A DNA stretch of 64,000 bases, taken from Mesobacillus subterraneus. GTDB lineage: Bacteria; Bacillota; Bacilli; Bacillales; Cytobacillaceae. The position numbers and the translations under genes were made by a program. Positions 27,843 through 36,894 of this stretch are shown piece after piece. The DNA is taken from assembly GCF_020524355.2 (NCBI RefSeq), contig NZ_CP129019.1, forward strand, positions 62,001 to 126,000, given 5' to 3'. The notes under the pieces were generated by a model. That model made no database searches. It was not told the origin of the DNA and saw nothing but the letters and a program-made list of their open reading frames with translations. Numbering within the stretch: the stretch's first letter is position 1; every line of letters begins with the position of its first letter.

Positions 27843-28919
27843 ATGTACATTCAAGCGTTTATTGCTTTTTTCGTCTCCCTGGTCACAGTCTTGGTTGTAA
27901 CACCGTTAGTCATAAAACTCGCCATAAAAATTGGGGCAGTAGATAAGCCGAATTACCGAAAAGTCCATGCGAAGGTTATGCCGCGCCTGGGTGGGCTGGC
28001 GATCTTCATTGGAGCAGCTGCAGGCTACTTTTCTGGAGGGCTCCACAATGAAAAGGTAACAGCTATCACAGTTGGAGCCATCCTGATCGTCATTCTTGGA
28101 ATGCTGGATGACAAATATGAGTTATCAGCAAAGGTTAAATTTCTTGGTCAAATAGTAGTGGCAAGTTTAATTGCCTTCAGCGGCCTCACTGTAGATCTTT
28201 TGACCATCCCTTATGTGGGGAATTTCGAGCTTGGGATCTGGAGTTATCCAATCACGATTTTTTGGATTGTGGCATTCACAAATGCCATTAATTTGATTGA
28301 TGGGTTGGATGGTCTTTCTGCAGGTATTTCAGCGATAGGGATAACAACTATCGCAGTGATGGCAGGATTGGCTGGAGCACAGCTTATCTTTACGTTTTCA
28401 CTGATCTTGATCGGAAGCATTATTGGTTTCCTTTTTTATAACTTTCACCCTGCAAAGATCTTTATGGGTGATACAGGGGCATTGTTCCTGGGTTATTGTA
28501 TTTCGATCTTGTCATTGCTTGGCTTATATAAAAGTGTTACGTTATTCAGTTTTATTGTACCGGTAATTATACTTGGAGTACCGGTCTTCGATACTACATT
28601 TGCGATTATCCGCAGAATAGCGAATAAAAGGCCGATTTCTTCACCGGATAAGTCTCATTTGCACCATCGATTGCTTGCATTAGGACTGTCTCATCGAAAT
28701 ACGGTATTGGCCATCTATGCTTTTGGAATTCTGTTTGGAATCAGCGCGCTGATTTTGTCTGAGTCCACGATGTGGGGAACTATCTTCATCATCTTCGGTC
28801 TTTTAGTCATAACAGAAGTCATTGCCGAAGTAATTGGACTTGTGCATGAACGATACAGACCTTTCTTGACAATCTACAGGAAGATGACAGGAAAGAGGTC
28901 TTTCGGCCGGAATAACTGA
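27843..28919 (+). CDS. tagO: Undecaprenyl-phosphate GlcNAc-1-phosphate transferase TagO
   Basis: Membrane enzyme of the MraY/WecA family. It transfers GlcNAc-1-P from UDP-GlcNAc to undecaprenyl phosphate, the first step of wall teichoic and many other wall polymers. Length 358 residues, about eleven TM segments. The diagnostic cytoplasmic motifs are present: DDKYELSAKVKFLGQ, NAINLIDGLDGLSAG, FMGDTGALFLG and the HLHHRLL histidines. It lies between the Wzx/Wzy operon and the sugar-nucleotide operon, so here it probably also primes the acidic polysaccharide; in B. subtilis tagO likewise sits near teichuronic acid and lytABC genes. Confidence 0.95.
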   Translation: MYIQAFIAFFVSLVTVLVVTPLVIKLAIKIGAVDKPNYRKVHAKVMPRLGGLAIFIGAAAGYFSGGLHNEKVTAITVGAILIVILGMLDDKYELSAKVKFLGQIVVASLIAFSGLTVDLLTIPYVGNFELGIWSYPITIFWIVAFTNAINLIDGLDGLSAGISAIGITTIAVMAGLAGAQLIFTFSLILIGSIIGFLFYNFHPAKIFMGDTGALFLGYCISILSLLGLYKSVTLFSFIVPVIILGVPVFDTTFAIIRRIANKRPISSPDKSHLHHRLLALGLSHRNTVLAIYAFGILFGISALILSESTMWGTIFIIFGLLVITEVIAEVIGLVHERYRPFLTIYRKMTGKRSFGRNN

Positions 28920-28923
28920 ATAA

Positions 28924-28967
28924 TGCCGTTTGTGCGGTTCACCGTACAAACGGTATCTTTCGTTTTT
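28924..28967 (+). terminator. Terminator after tagO
   Basis: CCGTTTGT / ACAAACGG stem with an internal GCGGT/ACCGT pairing, followed by a T-rich tail (TCTTTCGTTTTT). Confidence 0.65.
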
Positions 28968-29123
28968 ATAAGGATATTATTTCCCTGTATACCTGTTTTA
29001 TACATAGTATCCTGAAATAAAAGTACTAAAATTATTCAAATGTATAAATTAATGATTTTTTTAAAATGTGTTAAACTAAGACGTGATTTTTAATATATTT
29101 TTTCATATCATGGAGGAATACTC

Positions 29124-30237
29124 ATGAAAGTGCCTATGTTAGATCTTAGTGAACAATATCAGGAATTAAGAACAGAAGTATTGGAAGTTTTGGACCAGGT
29201 AATGGGATCTTCGCGTTTTATCCTTGGAGATAATGTGAAGAAGTTGGAAGAAGATGTGGCGAAATACAGCAATGTTTCATACGGTATCGGGTGCGGCAAT
29301 GGCAGCGATGCTATACATATTGCCCTGCAGGCCATGGGTATTGGCCCTGGGGATGAAGTTATCACTACAGCCTTCACTTTTTTTTGCAACGGGCGGTGCA
29401 ATTGTCCGTGCTGGCGCAAAGCCGGTCTACGTCGATATCGATCCGTTAACCTTCAATATTGATCCTGAAAAGATTGAAGCTGCGATTACAGAGAACACAA
29501 AAGCGATCATTCCTGTCCACCTTTATGGACAAATGGCTGATATGGAAAGAATCGCTGAAATTGCCAAGAAGCATGATCTAGGTGTAGTAGAAGATGCTGC
29601 ACAGGCCATCGGTGCAAAGCACAATGGCAAGTCTGTAGGAGAGTTGGGATCTGCGGCTACTTACAGCTTCTTCCCAACGAAAAACCTGGGTGCATACGGT
29701 GACGGCGGAATGCTTGTAACAGATGATGCTGACATTGCCGAAAAGTCCCGTGTCATCAGGGTTCATGGCAGCAAGCCTAAGTACTATCATCATGTACTTG
29801 GTTACAATAGCCGCCTGGATGAATTGCAAGCAGCTGTGCTTAATGTTAAATTCCCTCATCTTGACAGATGGAGTGACTTAAGAAGAGAAAAGGCAAGCAC
29901 TTATACCTCACTATTAAAAGAAAAACTGGGTGATTTAGTCGTAACACCTGTTGAAAAAGAAGGCAATCATCACGTTTTCCACCAGTATACACTTCGTGTT
30001 GAAAACCGGGATGAACTGCAGAGCTATCTGAAGGAACAGGGAGTAGCAACAATGGTGTATTATCCGCTTCCTCTCCATGTTCAGCCGGTATTTGCCGATC
30101 TTGGATATAAGGAAGGCGACCTGCCTGAAACTGAAAAGGCCGCTAGAGAAGCTATTTCTCTTCCAATGTTCCCTGAACTGAAAACGGAACAGCAAGAATA
30201 TGTTGTGGCGAAAATTGCCGAATTCTATGGTAAATAA
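29124..30237 (+). pseudogene. wbpE: DegT/DnrJ/EryC1 aminotransferase (WbpE-like), frameshifted near 29389
   Basis: PLP-dependent sugar aminotransferase, about 370 residues when joined. WbpE aminates the 3-keto group of UDP-GlcNAcA-derived sugar. The first part has MLDLSEQYQELR and GNGSDAIHIALQAMGIGPGD; the second has VEDAAQAIGAKHNG, the PLP lysine in SFFPTKNLGAYGDGG, and GYNSRLDELQAAVL. A run of eight T (29388-29395) should have seven; this restores FTFFATGGAIVRAGAKPVYV. GGAGGA precedes the ATG. It is the first gene of the operon with wbpB, wbpA, wbpD and wbpI, which is the main reason for the specific assignment. Confidence 0.85.
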
Positions 30238-30243
30238 GTAGTG

Positions 30244-30285
30244 GAGAAAGCGCCGCCATACATAAGGGGCGTTTTCTTTGCGTAC
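30244..30285 (+). terminator. Weak terminator or attenuator after the aminotransferase
   Basis: GAAAGCGCC and GGGGCGTTTTC can pair around a roughly 11-base loop, followed by TTT. The pairing is imperfect, so read-through into the next gene is likely. Confidence 0.4.
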
Positions 30286-30317
30286 ATTTTGGATCTTAAG
30301 TCAGGAGGAATTTTACC

Positions 30318-31331
30318 TTGATCAATTTTGCAATTGTAGGCATGGGGCATATTGCAAAAAAACATGTTGAAGCGATTGAACAGGCAGCGGAAGCCAACTT
30401 GTATGCGATCTGCGACACAGATCCAGTGAGGATGCAGGATGCTGGCGATGAGGTAAAGAAATATACTGACCTTGGTCAAATGCTGGAAGAGAATCCGGAA
30501 ATTCATGTTGTAAATATATGTGTACCTTCCGGGCTTCATGCAAAGCTGACAAAAATCGTTGCTGAGCATAAACGTCATATCATTGTCGAAAAGCCGATGG
30601 CTCTCAAATTGGAAGATGCACAAAGCATGCTTAAGGATGCTGAGATAAATGGCGTCAAGCTTGCAATTGTCCATCCAAATCGGTTCCGCCCGGCGGTTCA
30701 GGCTATGAAGGCAAAAATGGATGCGGGCTCATTCGGTACATTAAGCCATGCGAATGCCACTGTCCGCTGGAATCGGAACCAGGATTACTATGATCAGGCA
30801 GCATGGCGAGGTACGAAAGAGTTTGACGGCGGGGTATTGATGAACCAGGCAATCCATGACTTAGACCTTTTGCTTTGGCTGATAGGACCTGTTGAATCTG
30901 TTCAGGCTATGACCGCCACTCGACTCCGGAAAATTGAGACAGAGGATGTCGCTGCTGCGGTTGTTCAATTCAAGAGTGGAGCTATAGGGTTGATTGAAGC
31001 CGCAACAACGGTTTTTCCAAAGAACCTGGAAGAATCGTTAGCGATTTTTGGGGAGACTGGTTCTGCCAAAATTAGCGGCAGCACAGCAAATTTCATTGAA
31101 ACATGGGATTTTGAAGATACTACAGAAGAAGATTCTAAAGCAATTGCAGAGAAGGTAAAGGAAGATCCTTTTGAAAAACCGGGACATCAATGTATTATTG
31201 AAGATATGATTGAAGCAATCAATGAAGATAGAGCGCCTATTGTTAACGGGGAAGATGGTCTTGCACCTGTGAAGCTCATCCTCGCTATTCTGGAATCAGC
31301 AGAAACAGGAAAAAAAGTAGTATTACAATAA
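30318..31331 (+). CDS. wbpB: Gfo/Idh/MocA-family UDP-sugar 3-dehydrogenase (WbpB-like)
   Basis: 337-residue NAD-dependent oxidoreductase. WbpB oxidises C3 of UDP-GlcNAcA to the 3-keto form that WbpE aminates. The Rossmann motif is at the N-terminus (FAIVGMGHIAKKHVEAI), followed by the family motif IIVEKPMALKLEDA (about 90-103) and the catalytic-domain segment FDGGVLMNQAIHDLDLLLWL with the conserved Asp/His. The start is TTG at 30318, nine bases after AGGAGG; no ATG fits. The reading frame is intact. The specific substrate follows from the operon, since the family alone is broad. Confidence 0.87.
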   Translation: MINFAIVGMGHIAKKHVEAIEQAAEANLYAICDTDPVRMQDAGDEVKKYTDLGQMLEENPEIHVVNICVPSGLHAKLTKIVAEHKRHIIVEKPMALKLEDAQSMLKDAEINGVKLAIVHPNRFRPAVQAMKAKMDAGSFGTLSHANATVRWNRNQDYYDQAAWRGTKEFDGGVLMNQAIHDLDLLLWLIGPVESVQAMTATRLRKIETEDVAAAVVQFKSGAIGLIEAATTVFPKNLEESLAIFGETGSAKISGSTANFIETWDFEDTTEEDSKAIAEKVKEDPFEKPGHQCIIEDMIEAINEDRAPIVNGEDGLAPVKLILAILESAETGKKVVLQ

Positions 31332-31344
31332 AGGAGAACTTAAA

Positions 31345-32660
31345 ATGAGCCATTATGAAACTCTTACGAAAAAAATTGAGAATAAAGAAGCAGTTATCGG
31401 TGTAGTAGGATTAGGGTATGTTGGACTTCCGCTTGCTGTTGAGAAAGCAAAAGCAGGTTATAAGGTAATTGGATTCGATGTTCAGGCTTCACGTGTGGAA
31501 CAAGTTAACATGGGTATTAACTATATAGGAGATGTTGTCGATCAGGACCTGGCAGACATGATTAAGGAAGGAATGCTAGAGGCAACAACTGACTATGCAA
31601 GGATCCAGGATGTTGATGCGGTCGCAATCTGTGTACCTACTCCGTTGGACATCTACCAGCAGCCAGATACTTCCTACGTTGAAAGCTCGTCAAAAGAAAT
31701 TGCAAAGTATGCTCATGAAGGAATGCTTGTAGTGCTTGAGTCAACTACTTATCCAGGCACAACGGAAGAAATCGTTAAGCCAGCATTAGAAGAGAAAGGC
31801 ACCTTGTTACTGGTGAAACTGTATTTATTGCCTACTCACCTGAACGCGTTGACCCAGGTAACAAGCAATTCAAGACGAAGAATACACCAAAGGTTGTCGG
31901 CGGAATCACAGAGAACTGTACAAAGGTAGCGTCTGCACTTTACCGTAATGTACTTGAAGGTGATGTGTTCGAAGTTTCCAGCCCTGCGATTGCTGAAATG
32001 GAAAAGATTTTTGAAAACACATTCCGTCACATTAATATCGCTCTTGCTAACGAAATGGCCATTCTATGCGAAAAAATGGGCATTGATGTTTGGGAAGTGA
32101 TTGACGCAGCTAAAACAAAGCCATACGGCTTCATGGCGTTCTATCCGGGCCCTGGACTAGGCGGTCACTGTATTCCAATCGATCCATTCTATCTGACTTG
32201 GAAGGCACGTGAATATAATTACCACACTCGTTTGATCGAGCTTGCCGGTGAAATCAACAACAGCATGCCAGAATACGTCATCACACGTTCAATGCAAGTT
32301 TTGAATGAGGATGGAAAGGCATTGCGCGGTTCCAAAGTAGTAATTCTAGGTGTAGCTTATAAGAAGGATATTGATGATGTCCGCGAATCCCCAGTTCTTA
32401 AAATTGTAGAGCTTTTAAATGACCATGGTGCTGACTACAAAGTTGTCGACCCGTATGTGTCTTCATTTAAATCTTGCGGTGCGAAAGTAGAAACTGTTGA
32501 AATGACACAAGAATTGCTTAGAGAAGCAGACCTTGTCCTGGTAACTACAGACCATACTGATTTTGATTATGAAATGATCGCTAAGGAAAGCAAAGTTATT
32601 TTTGATACTCGAAATGCTCTTAAAGACATTGAAAAGCCTAACAAATACATCAAACTATAA
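31345..32660 (+). pseudogene. wbpA: UDP-N-acetylglucosamine 6-dehydrogenase (WbpA-like), frameshifted near 31798
   Basis: NAD-dependent nucleotide-sugar dehydrogenase, about 438 residues when joined, oxidising UDP-GlcNAc to UDP-GlcNAcA. The N-terminus has VIGVVGLGYVGLPLAVEKA, the substrate region ESTTYPGTTEE, and the catalytic Cys in GPGLGGHCIPIDPFYL; the UDP-binding C-terminal domain has VILGVAYKKDIDDVRESP. Around 31798-31801 GGCAC lacks one C of the expected GGCCAC. Restoring it gives GHLVTGETVFIAYSPERVDPG and an unbroken protein. AAAGGAGA precedes the ATG, 13 bases after wbpB. It supplies the first step of the pathway although it is third in the operon. Confidence 0.88.
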
Positions 32661-32684
32661 AACGAAGTTAAGGGAGAGCCTTTT

Positions 32685-33416
32685 ATGAATTTTATCGACC
32701 CATCAGCGAAACTGGATGAAACCGTAAAAGTTGGATATTTTTCAGTTGTAGAAAAGGATGTAAAGCTTGGAAAGGATGTTGTCATTGGCAACCGTGTGAC
32801 AATCCATGAAGGCACAGTAATTGGCGATGGAACTACTATCGCAGATGGAGCGGTTGTCGGGAAACCGCCAAAACCTGCTAAAACCAGTACTGTTAAGTTG
32901 GCAGATTCAATTCCTGCACTTGAGCTTGGCGAAGGAGTAACTGTTGGTGCCAATGCTGTCATTTACCGCGGTGCAAAAATTGGATCGGACACCCTGATTG
33001 CTGACCTGGCAAGTGTAAGGGAAAATGTCGAGATTGGTAATTACGTCATTGTCGGACGCGGCGTCACTGTAGAAAATTACGTAAAAATCGGCGACCGTAC
33101 AAAAATTCAGTCCAATTCCTATATTACAGCGTATACAACACTGGAAGAGCAGGTTTTCATCGCTCCTTGCGTGACAACTACGAATGACAACTTGATGGGA
33201 AGAACAGAAGAGCGATTCGATAAAATTAAAGGCGCTACAGTCAAGAAAGGCGCTCGTGTGGGCGGAGCGTCGATTCTATTGCCTGGAATAGTTGTGGAAG
33301 AAGAAACCTTCATTGCTGCTGGCGCACTTGTCACGAAAAATACAGAGCCAAAAACTCTGATTAAAGGTGTTCCGGCAAAATTCGTTCGCATGGTTGACGA
33401 ACGTGAACTGTTATAA
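32685..33416 (+). CDS. wbpD: Left-handed beta-helix N-acetyltransferase (WbpD-like)
   Basis: 243-residue hexapeptide-repeat acyltransferase (LbH fold): repeated I/V-G-xx triplets such as VKLGKDVVIGNRVTIHEGTV and AKIGSDTLIADLASVRENVE, and a C-terminal GVPAKFVR typical of sugar acetyltransferases. WbpD acetylates the 3-amino group of UDP-GlcNAc3NA to give UDP-GlcNAc(3NAc)A. It follows wbpA by 24 bases and has AGGGAGAG before the ATG. The specific substrate is inferred from neighbours. Confidence 0.87.
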   Translation: MNFIDPSAKLDETVKVGYFSVVEKDVKLGKDVVIGNRVTIHEGTVIGDGTTIADGAVVGKPPKPAKTSTVKLADSIPALELGEGVTVGANAVIYRGAKIGSDTLIADLASVRENVEIGNYVIVGRGVTVENYVKIGDRTKIQSNSYITAYTTLEEQVFIAPCVTTTNDNLMGRTEERFDKIKGATVKKGARVGGASILLPGIVVEEETFIAAGALVTKNTEPKTLIKGVPAKFVRMVDERELL

Positions 33417-33431
33417 ATCTTTTAAGCGTTT

Positions 33432-33449
33432 AGGAGCGGAATCGCTCCT
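33432..33449 (+). terminator. Short hairpin between the acetyltransferase and epimerase genes
   Basis: AGGAGCG-GAAT-CGCTCCT is a perfect 7-bp stem followed by TTACGTATTTT. It could be a weak terminator or a processing/stability element. Confidence 0.4.
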
Positions 33450-33525
33450 TTACGTATTTTAACGAAGGTTTAACCTGCGATTGGGAAACCTTAAAGATAA
33501 GATTACTTATAAAGGAAGGTTCAAA

Positions 33526-34593
33526 ATGAAGATTTTAACTGTGCTTGGGGCAAGGACTCAATTCATTAAAGCAGCTCCTGTTTCACGTGTTTTGCGAGAA
33601 TCTCACGAGGAATTGATCATCCATACTGGACAGCATTATGACAGCAATATGTCTGATATCTTTTTCGAAGAGCTGAACATACCAAAGCCTGATTATTTAC
33701 TTGGCGTAGGTTCCGGCAATCATGGAAAGCAAACAGGGGAAATGATGGCGAAGATCGAGGAAATCGTCCTCAAAGAAAGCCCTGATTATCTCATGGTTTA
33801 TGGAGATACAAATTCAACTCTTGCAGGCTCTCTTGTGGCGGCGAAGCTTCATGTTCCTGTCATCCACATCGAAGCTGGATTGAGAAGCTTCAATAAGAAA
33901 ATGCCTGAAGAAATCAACAGGATTATGACAGACCATGTATCAGAATACTTATTCAGCCCTACCGAGACTGGAGTAGTAAACCTCAAGAATGAAAACATCA
34001 CCAGAAATGTTTATAATATTGGCGATGTTATGTATGATGCCGTTCTTTATAACCAGGAGCTGGCTGAAGAAAAATCAACTGTCCTTCAGGATAATGATCT
34101 TGATCAGAAGGGCTACCACCTAATCACCATCCACCGAGCGGAGAATACGGATGATGTAGAAATAATGAAAAATATCCTTGATGCCTTCTCTCAAATCGAA
34201 GAAACAAAGGTCTGGCCAATCCATCCGCGTACGAAGCATAAGCTTGCTGATTATGGTATTAATATCGATTCGGTACCTGGCTTAAAGGTAATTGATCCAG
34301 TAGGTTATCTGGACATGCTGACACTTGTTTCCAACGCAAAGAAAATCGTTACGGATTCTGGCGGTGTACAAAAAGAAGCTTACTTCATGAAGGTCCCGTG
34401 TGTAACAGTGAGGGAACAGACTGAGTGGGTAGAGACGCTTGAATCTGAAGCAAATATCCTGGTTGGCACAGAAACTGCCAAGATAGTAGAGGCGGTTAAG
34501 AAGAATGTTTCTCCAGAGTACAAGGATGTTTTTGGAGATGGGAAAGCTGCAAATAAAATCGTAGAAATTCTAGCAACATCTGAACAGAACTAA
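33526..34593 (+). CDS. wbpI: Non-hydrolysing UDP-sugar 2-epimerase (WbpI-like)
   Basis: 355-residue GT-B-fold epimerase. WbpI converts UDP-GlcNAc(3NAc)A to UDP-ManNAc(3NAc)A; the close relative WecB/MnaA acts on UDP-GlcNAc. The N-terminal motif here is LGARTQFIKAAPVSR, closer to the GARPQFIKA of WbpI than to GTRPEAIK of MnaA. Other conserved parts: HTGQHYD, VYGDTNSTLAG, HIEAGLRSFN, MPEEINR, TIHRAENTDD, TDSGGVQKEAYF. I place the start at ATG 33526 with AAAGGAAGG six bases upstream; the 15 codons before it have no ribosome-binding site. It completes the set of five enzymes. Confidence 0.88.
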   Translation: MKILTVLGARTQFIKAAPVSRVLRESHEELIIHTGQHYDSNMSDIFFEELNIPKPDYLLGVGSGNHGKQTGEMMAKIEEIVLKESPDYLMVYGDTNSTLAGSLVAAKLHVPVIHIEAGLRSFNKKMPEEINRIMTDHVSEYLFSPTETGVVNLKNENITRNVYNIGDVMYDAVLYNQELAEEKSTVLQDNDLDQKGYHLITIHRAENTDDVEIMKNILDAFSQIEETKVWPIHPRTKHKLADYGINIDSVPGLKVIDPVGYLDMLTLVSNAKKIVTDSGGVQKEAYFMKVPCVTVREQTEWVETLESEANILVGTETAKIVEAVKKNVSPEYKDVFGDGKAANKIVEILATSEQN

Positions 34594-34623
34594 GACCACT
34601 AAATGTCAGTGGGGAGATTAAAG

Positions 34624-35733
34624 ATGAAAACAGTACTCGTTTATTACCCCTTTGCTCTGGCCAAAGAAGCAAACAGCGGTTCCAAGCTGAGACCGCTTGA
34701 GATGAAAAAGGCATTCGAGGCATGGGGAGAACAGAATGAAGTTAATGTGATATTAATATCTGGAACTACGAAGGAACGTCGCCAGCAATTCCGGCAACAT
34801 CTTTCATCCGGTGCGTTTGATGATCTCTGGTTTTGCTATATGGAAAACCAGACGATTCCTCTGTGGCTGACAGATCCAGGCCATAAACCGAAGCATCCAT
34901 TTATCGACCGTCAGATTCTTGCGTTCTTAAAGTCAAAGAATGTACCTGTTGGAGTCTTTTACAGGGATGTCTATTGGAAGTTCGACCATATCTACCCGCT
35001 TAAGGGCTACAAGAAGACGATAATGCAATCGATTTATAAAATTGAAGAGAAATTTTATGAAAAATATTGTGATGTGATTTTCCTTCCAAGCCTGGAAATG
35101 GGAAAGTATGTTGACATTGAAAGGCCAATGGCTGATCTGCCTCCCGGCGGGAAGAAAGTGGACATTTTAGATAAAGAACCTCATGGTGAGCCCTTCCATG
35201 CAATATATGTAGGTGCCATAAAAGGAGAAGACTACGGTTTCGATTTACTAATGGGAGCTTTTGAAATCATTAACAAAGAAAAGCAAAGATGTGACTTGAC
35301 TATTGTCTGCAGGCAGCCGGAATTTGAATCATTGACAGACCAGCAAAAAGAGCAGCTTACAAAATTAGGCATCGAAGTGCAGCATATTAGCGGCGAGAAG
35401 CTTGATGAGTTATATAGAGAAGTTGATTTTGCCTTAATTCCGAGAAAGTGTACTGAATACCAGAACTTCTCAATGCCTGTGAAGCTTGTTGAGTATTTAT
35501 CCAATAATCTTCCGATCGTCGCAACCGCTTGTGATGCCCAGAAGCGTTTCTTGAGTGAAAATGGATATGGCATCATCTGTGAAGACGAGGAAAAATCAAT
35601 GGCAAGAGCAATTGAAGAAATGATGGGCAGCCTTGAACAATACCAGAATAATATCCAGGAAACCTTCATGAAAAATCATTCCTGGCTGGCAAGAGTTGAG
35701 AAAGTGAAAAATTCTCTTGTTGGGAGTGAGTAA
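34624..35733 (+). CDS. Glycosyltransferase, GT4/GT-B like
   Basis: 369-residue cytoplasmic protein. The N-terminal domain starts VLVYYPFALAKEANSGSKLRPLEM. The C-terminal part is GT-B-like: AIYVGAIKGEDYGFDLLMGA, the EKLDELYREVDFALIPRK stretch and SMPVKLVEYLSNNLPIVATA, matching the nucleotide-sugar pocket although the usual EX7E motif is diverged. The start at ATG 34624 follows GGGGAG by seven bases; a longer frame from 34603 is possible. It lies 30 bases after the epimerase and stops just before the next glycosyltransferase. Confidence 0.78.
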   Translation: MKTVLVYYPFALAKEANSGSKLRPLEMKKAFEAWGEQNEVNVILISGTTKERRQQFRQHLSSGAFDDLWFCYMENQTIPLWLTDPGHKPKHPFIDRQILAFLKSKNVPVGVFYRDVYWKFDHIYPLKGYKKTIMQSIYKIEEKFYEKYCDVIFLPSLEMGKYVDIERPMADLPPGGKKVDILDKEPHGEPFHAIYVGAIKGEDYGFDLLMGAFEIINKEKQRCDLTIVCRQPEFESLTDQQKEQLTKLGIEVQHISGEKLDELYREVDFALIPRKCTEYQNFSMPVKLVEYLSNNLPIVATACDAQKRFLSENGYGIICEDEEKSMARAIEEMMGSLEQYQNNIQETFMKNHSWLARVEKVKNSLVGSE

Positions 35734-35734
35734 C

Positions 35735-36801
35735 ATGAAAGTTGTCCTATTTTCACCTGGAAAGTCCTCTCGCACACACATAAGTGGGCCATGTACTTCA
35801 AAGAGCACGGTCTTGATGTTACCGTTGTCACATTTAAGGACCATTATTCTGCAGAGAACGCCAGAGAAGTTAAAACTTTGGTACTGCCGAAAACCTTGCC
35901 TGGCAAGCTTTCGTACTTGCCAGCTGTTTTGGCATTAAGAAAGATACTGGCAGAATTGAAACCGGATATCCTTCATGCCCATTTTGTTTCGAGCTACGGC
36001 TTTGTTGGTGCCCTCGCTAACTATCAACCTTTCTTTGTATCAGTATGGGGTACGGATATCTACAAGTTTCCTAAAAAGAGCAGCCTGAACCGAAGGATTG
36101 TAGAATTCTCCCTGGGAAGGGCTGAGATCATTTGCTCCACCAGTAAGACGATGGCTAAGGAAACAGCTAAGTATACTAATAAGAAGATTGAAGTAACGCC
36201 TTTTGGTGTTAACCTATCCCTATTCTCACCTAAGGAAGATGTCAACAAAGGTAAATTGGTGGTTGGGATTGCAAAAGGGCTGGATGACATCTATGGTTTC
36301 CGGGATCTTTTTAAGGCTTTTGCCATCTTAAAGCCTAAGTTCGAAAGTCTTGAACTCCATATACTTGGAGATGGGTCAATGCGCGAAGAGTATGAGCAGT
36401 TAACCCATGAATTGGAAATCGATGAAAAAGTTAAGTTCATCGGCCGGGTTCCTAATACGATGGTTCCCCAATATATGAAAGAGATGGATATCGTGGCAAT
36501 GCCATCATACGAAGATAGCTTTGGGGTTACCGCAGTTGAGGCAATGGCCTGCGGCATTCCTGTCGTGGTTTCAGATGTTGATGGTCTGAAAGAAGTTGTC
36601 CTGGAAAATGAGACAGGCTTTATTGTGCCTCGTGGTAATCCAGAAGAGCTGGCTCAAGCCCTTGATAAGCTTCTAAAGGATGAAGAACTTCGAGTGAAAA
36701 TGGGAAAGCGGGGCATAGAGCATGTCCGTCAAAACTATGACTGGAATGATAATGCTGACTATATGGTTAAACTATATAAGAATAAAATTGCTCAAGAGTG
36801 A
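35735..36801 (+). pseudogene. Glycosyltransferase family 4, frameshifted near 35762
   Basis: GT4 enzyme of about 356 residues when joined. The first 9-11 codons (MKVVLFSPGK) are in one frame and the rest in another. One base seems lost in GGAAAGTCCTC (35759-35769); adding one gives a continuous SPGKVLSHTHKWAMYFKEHG. The body has ILHAHFVSSYGFVGALA, VSVWGTDIYKFPKKS, VTPFGVNLSLFSP, HILGDGSMREEYEQL, FIGRVP and the donor-binding EDSFGVTAVEAMACGIPVVV with both glutamates. The ATG is one base after the previous stop codon, so translation is probably coupled. Donor sugar unknown. Confidence 0.82.
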
Positions 36802-36894
36802 ACCAATAGGAAATAAGCCAGTTGTCAATGAGAGTGTAATTTAGTTTGAATTATTTTTTATTTATCTAGAAATTTACTTAATGGAGTTGGGAAA

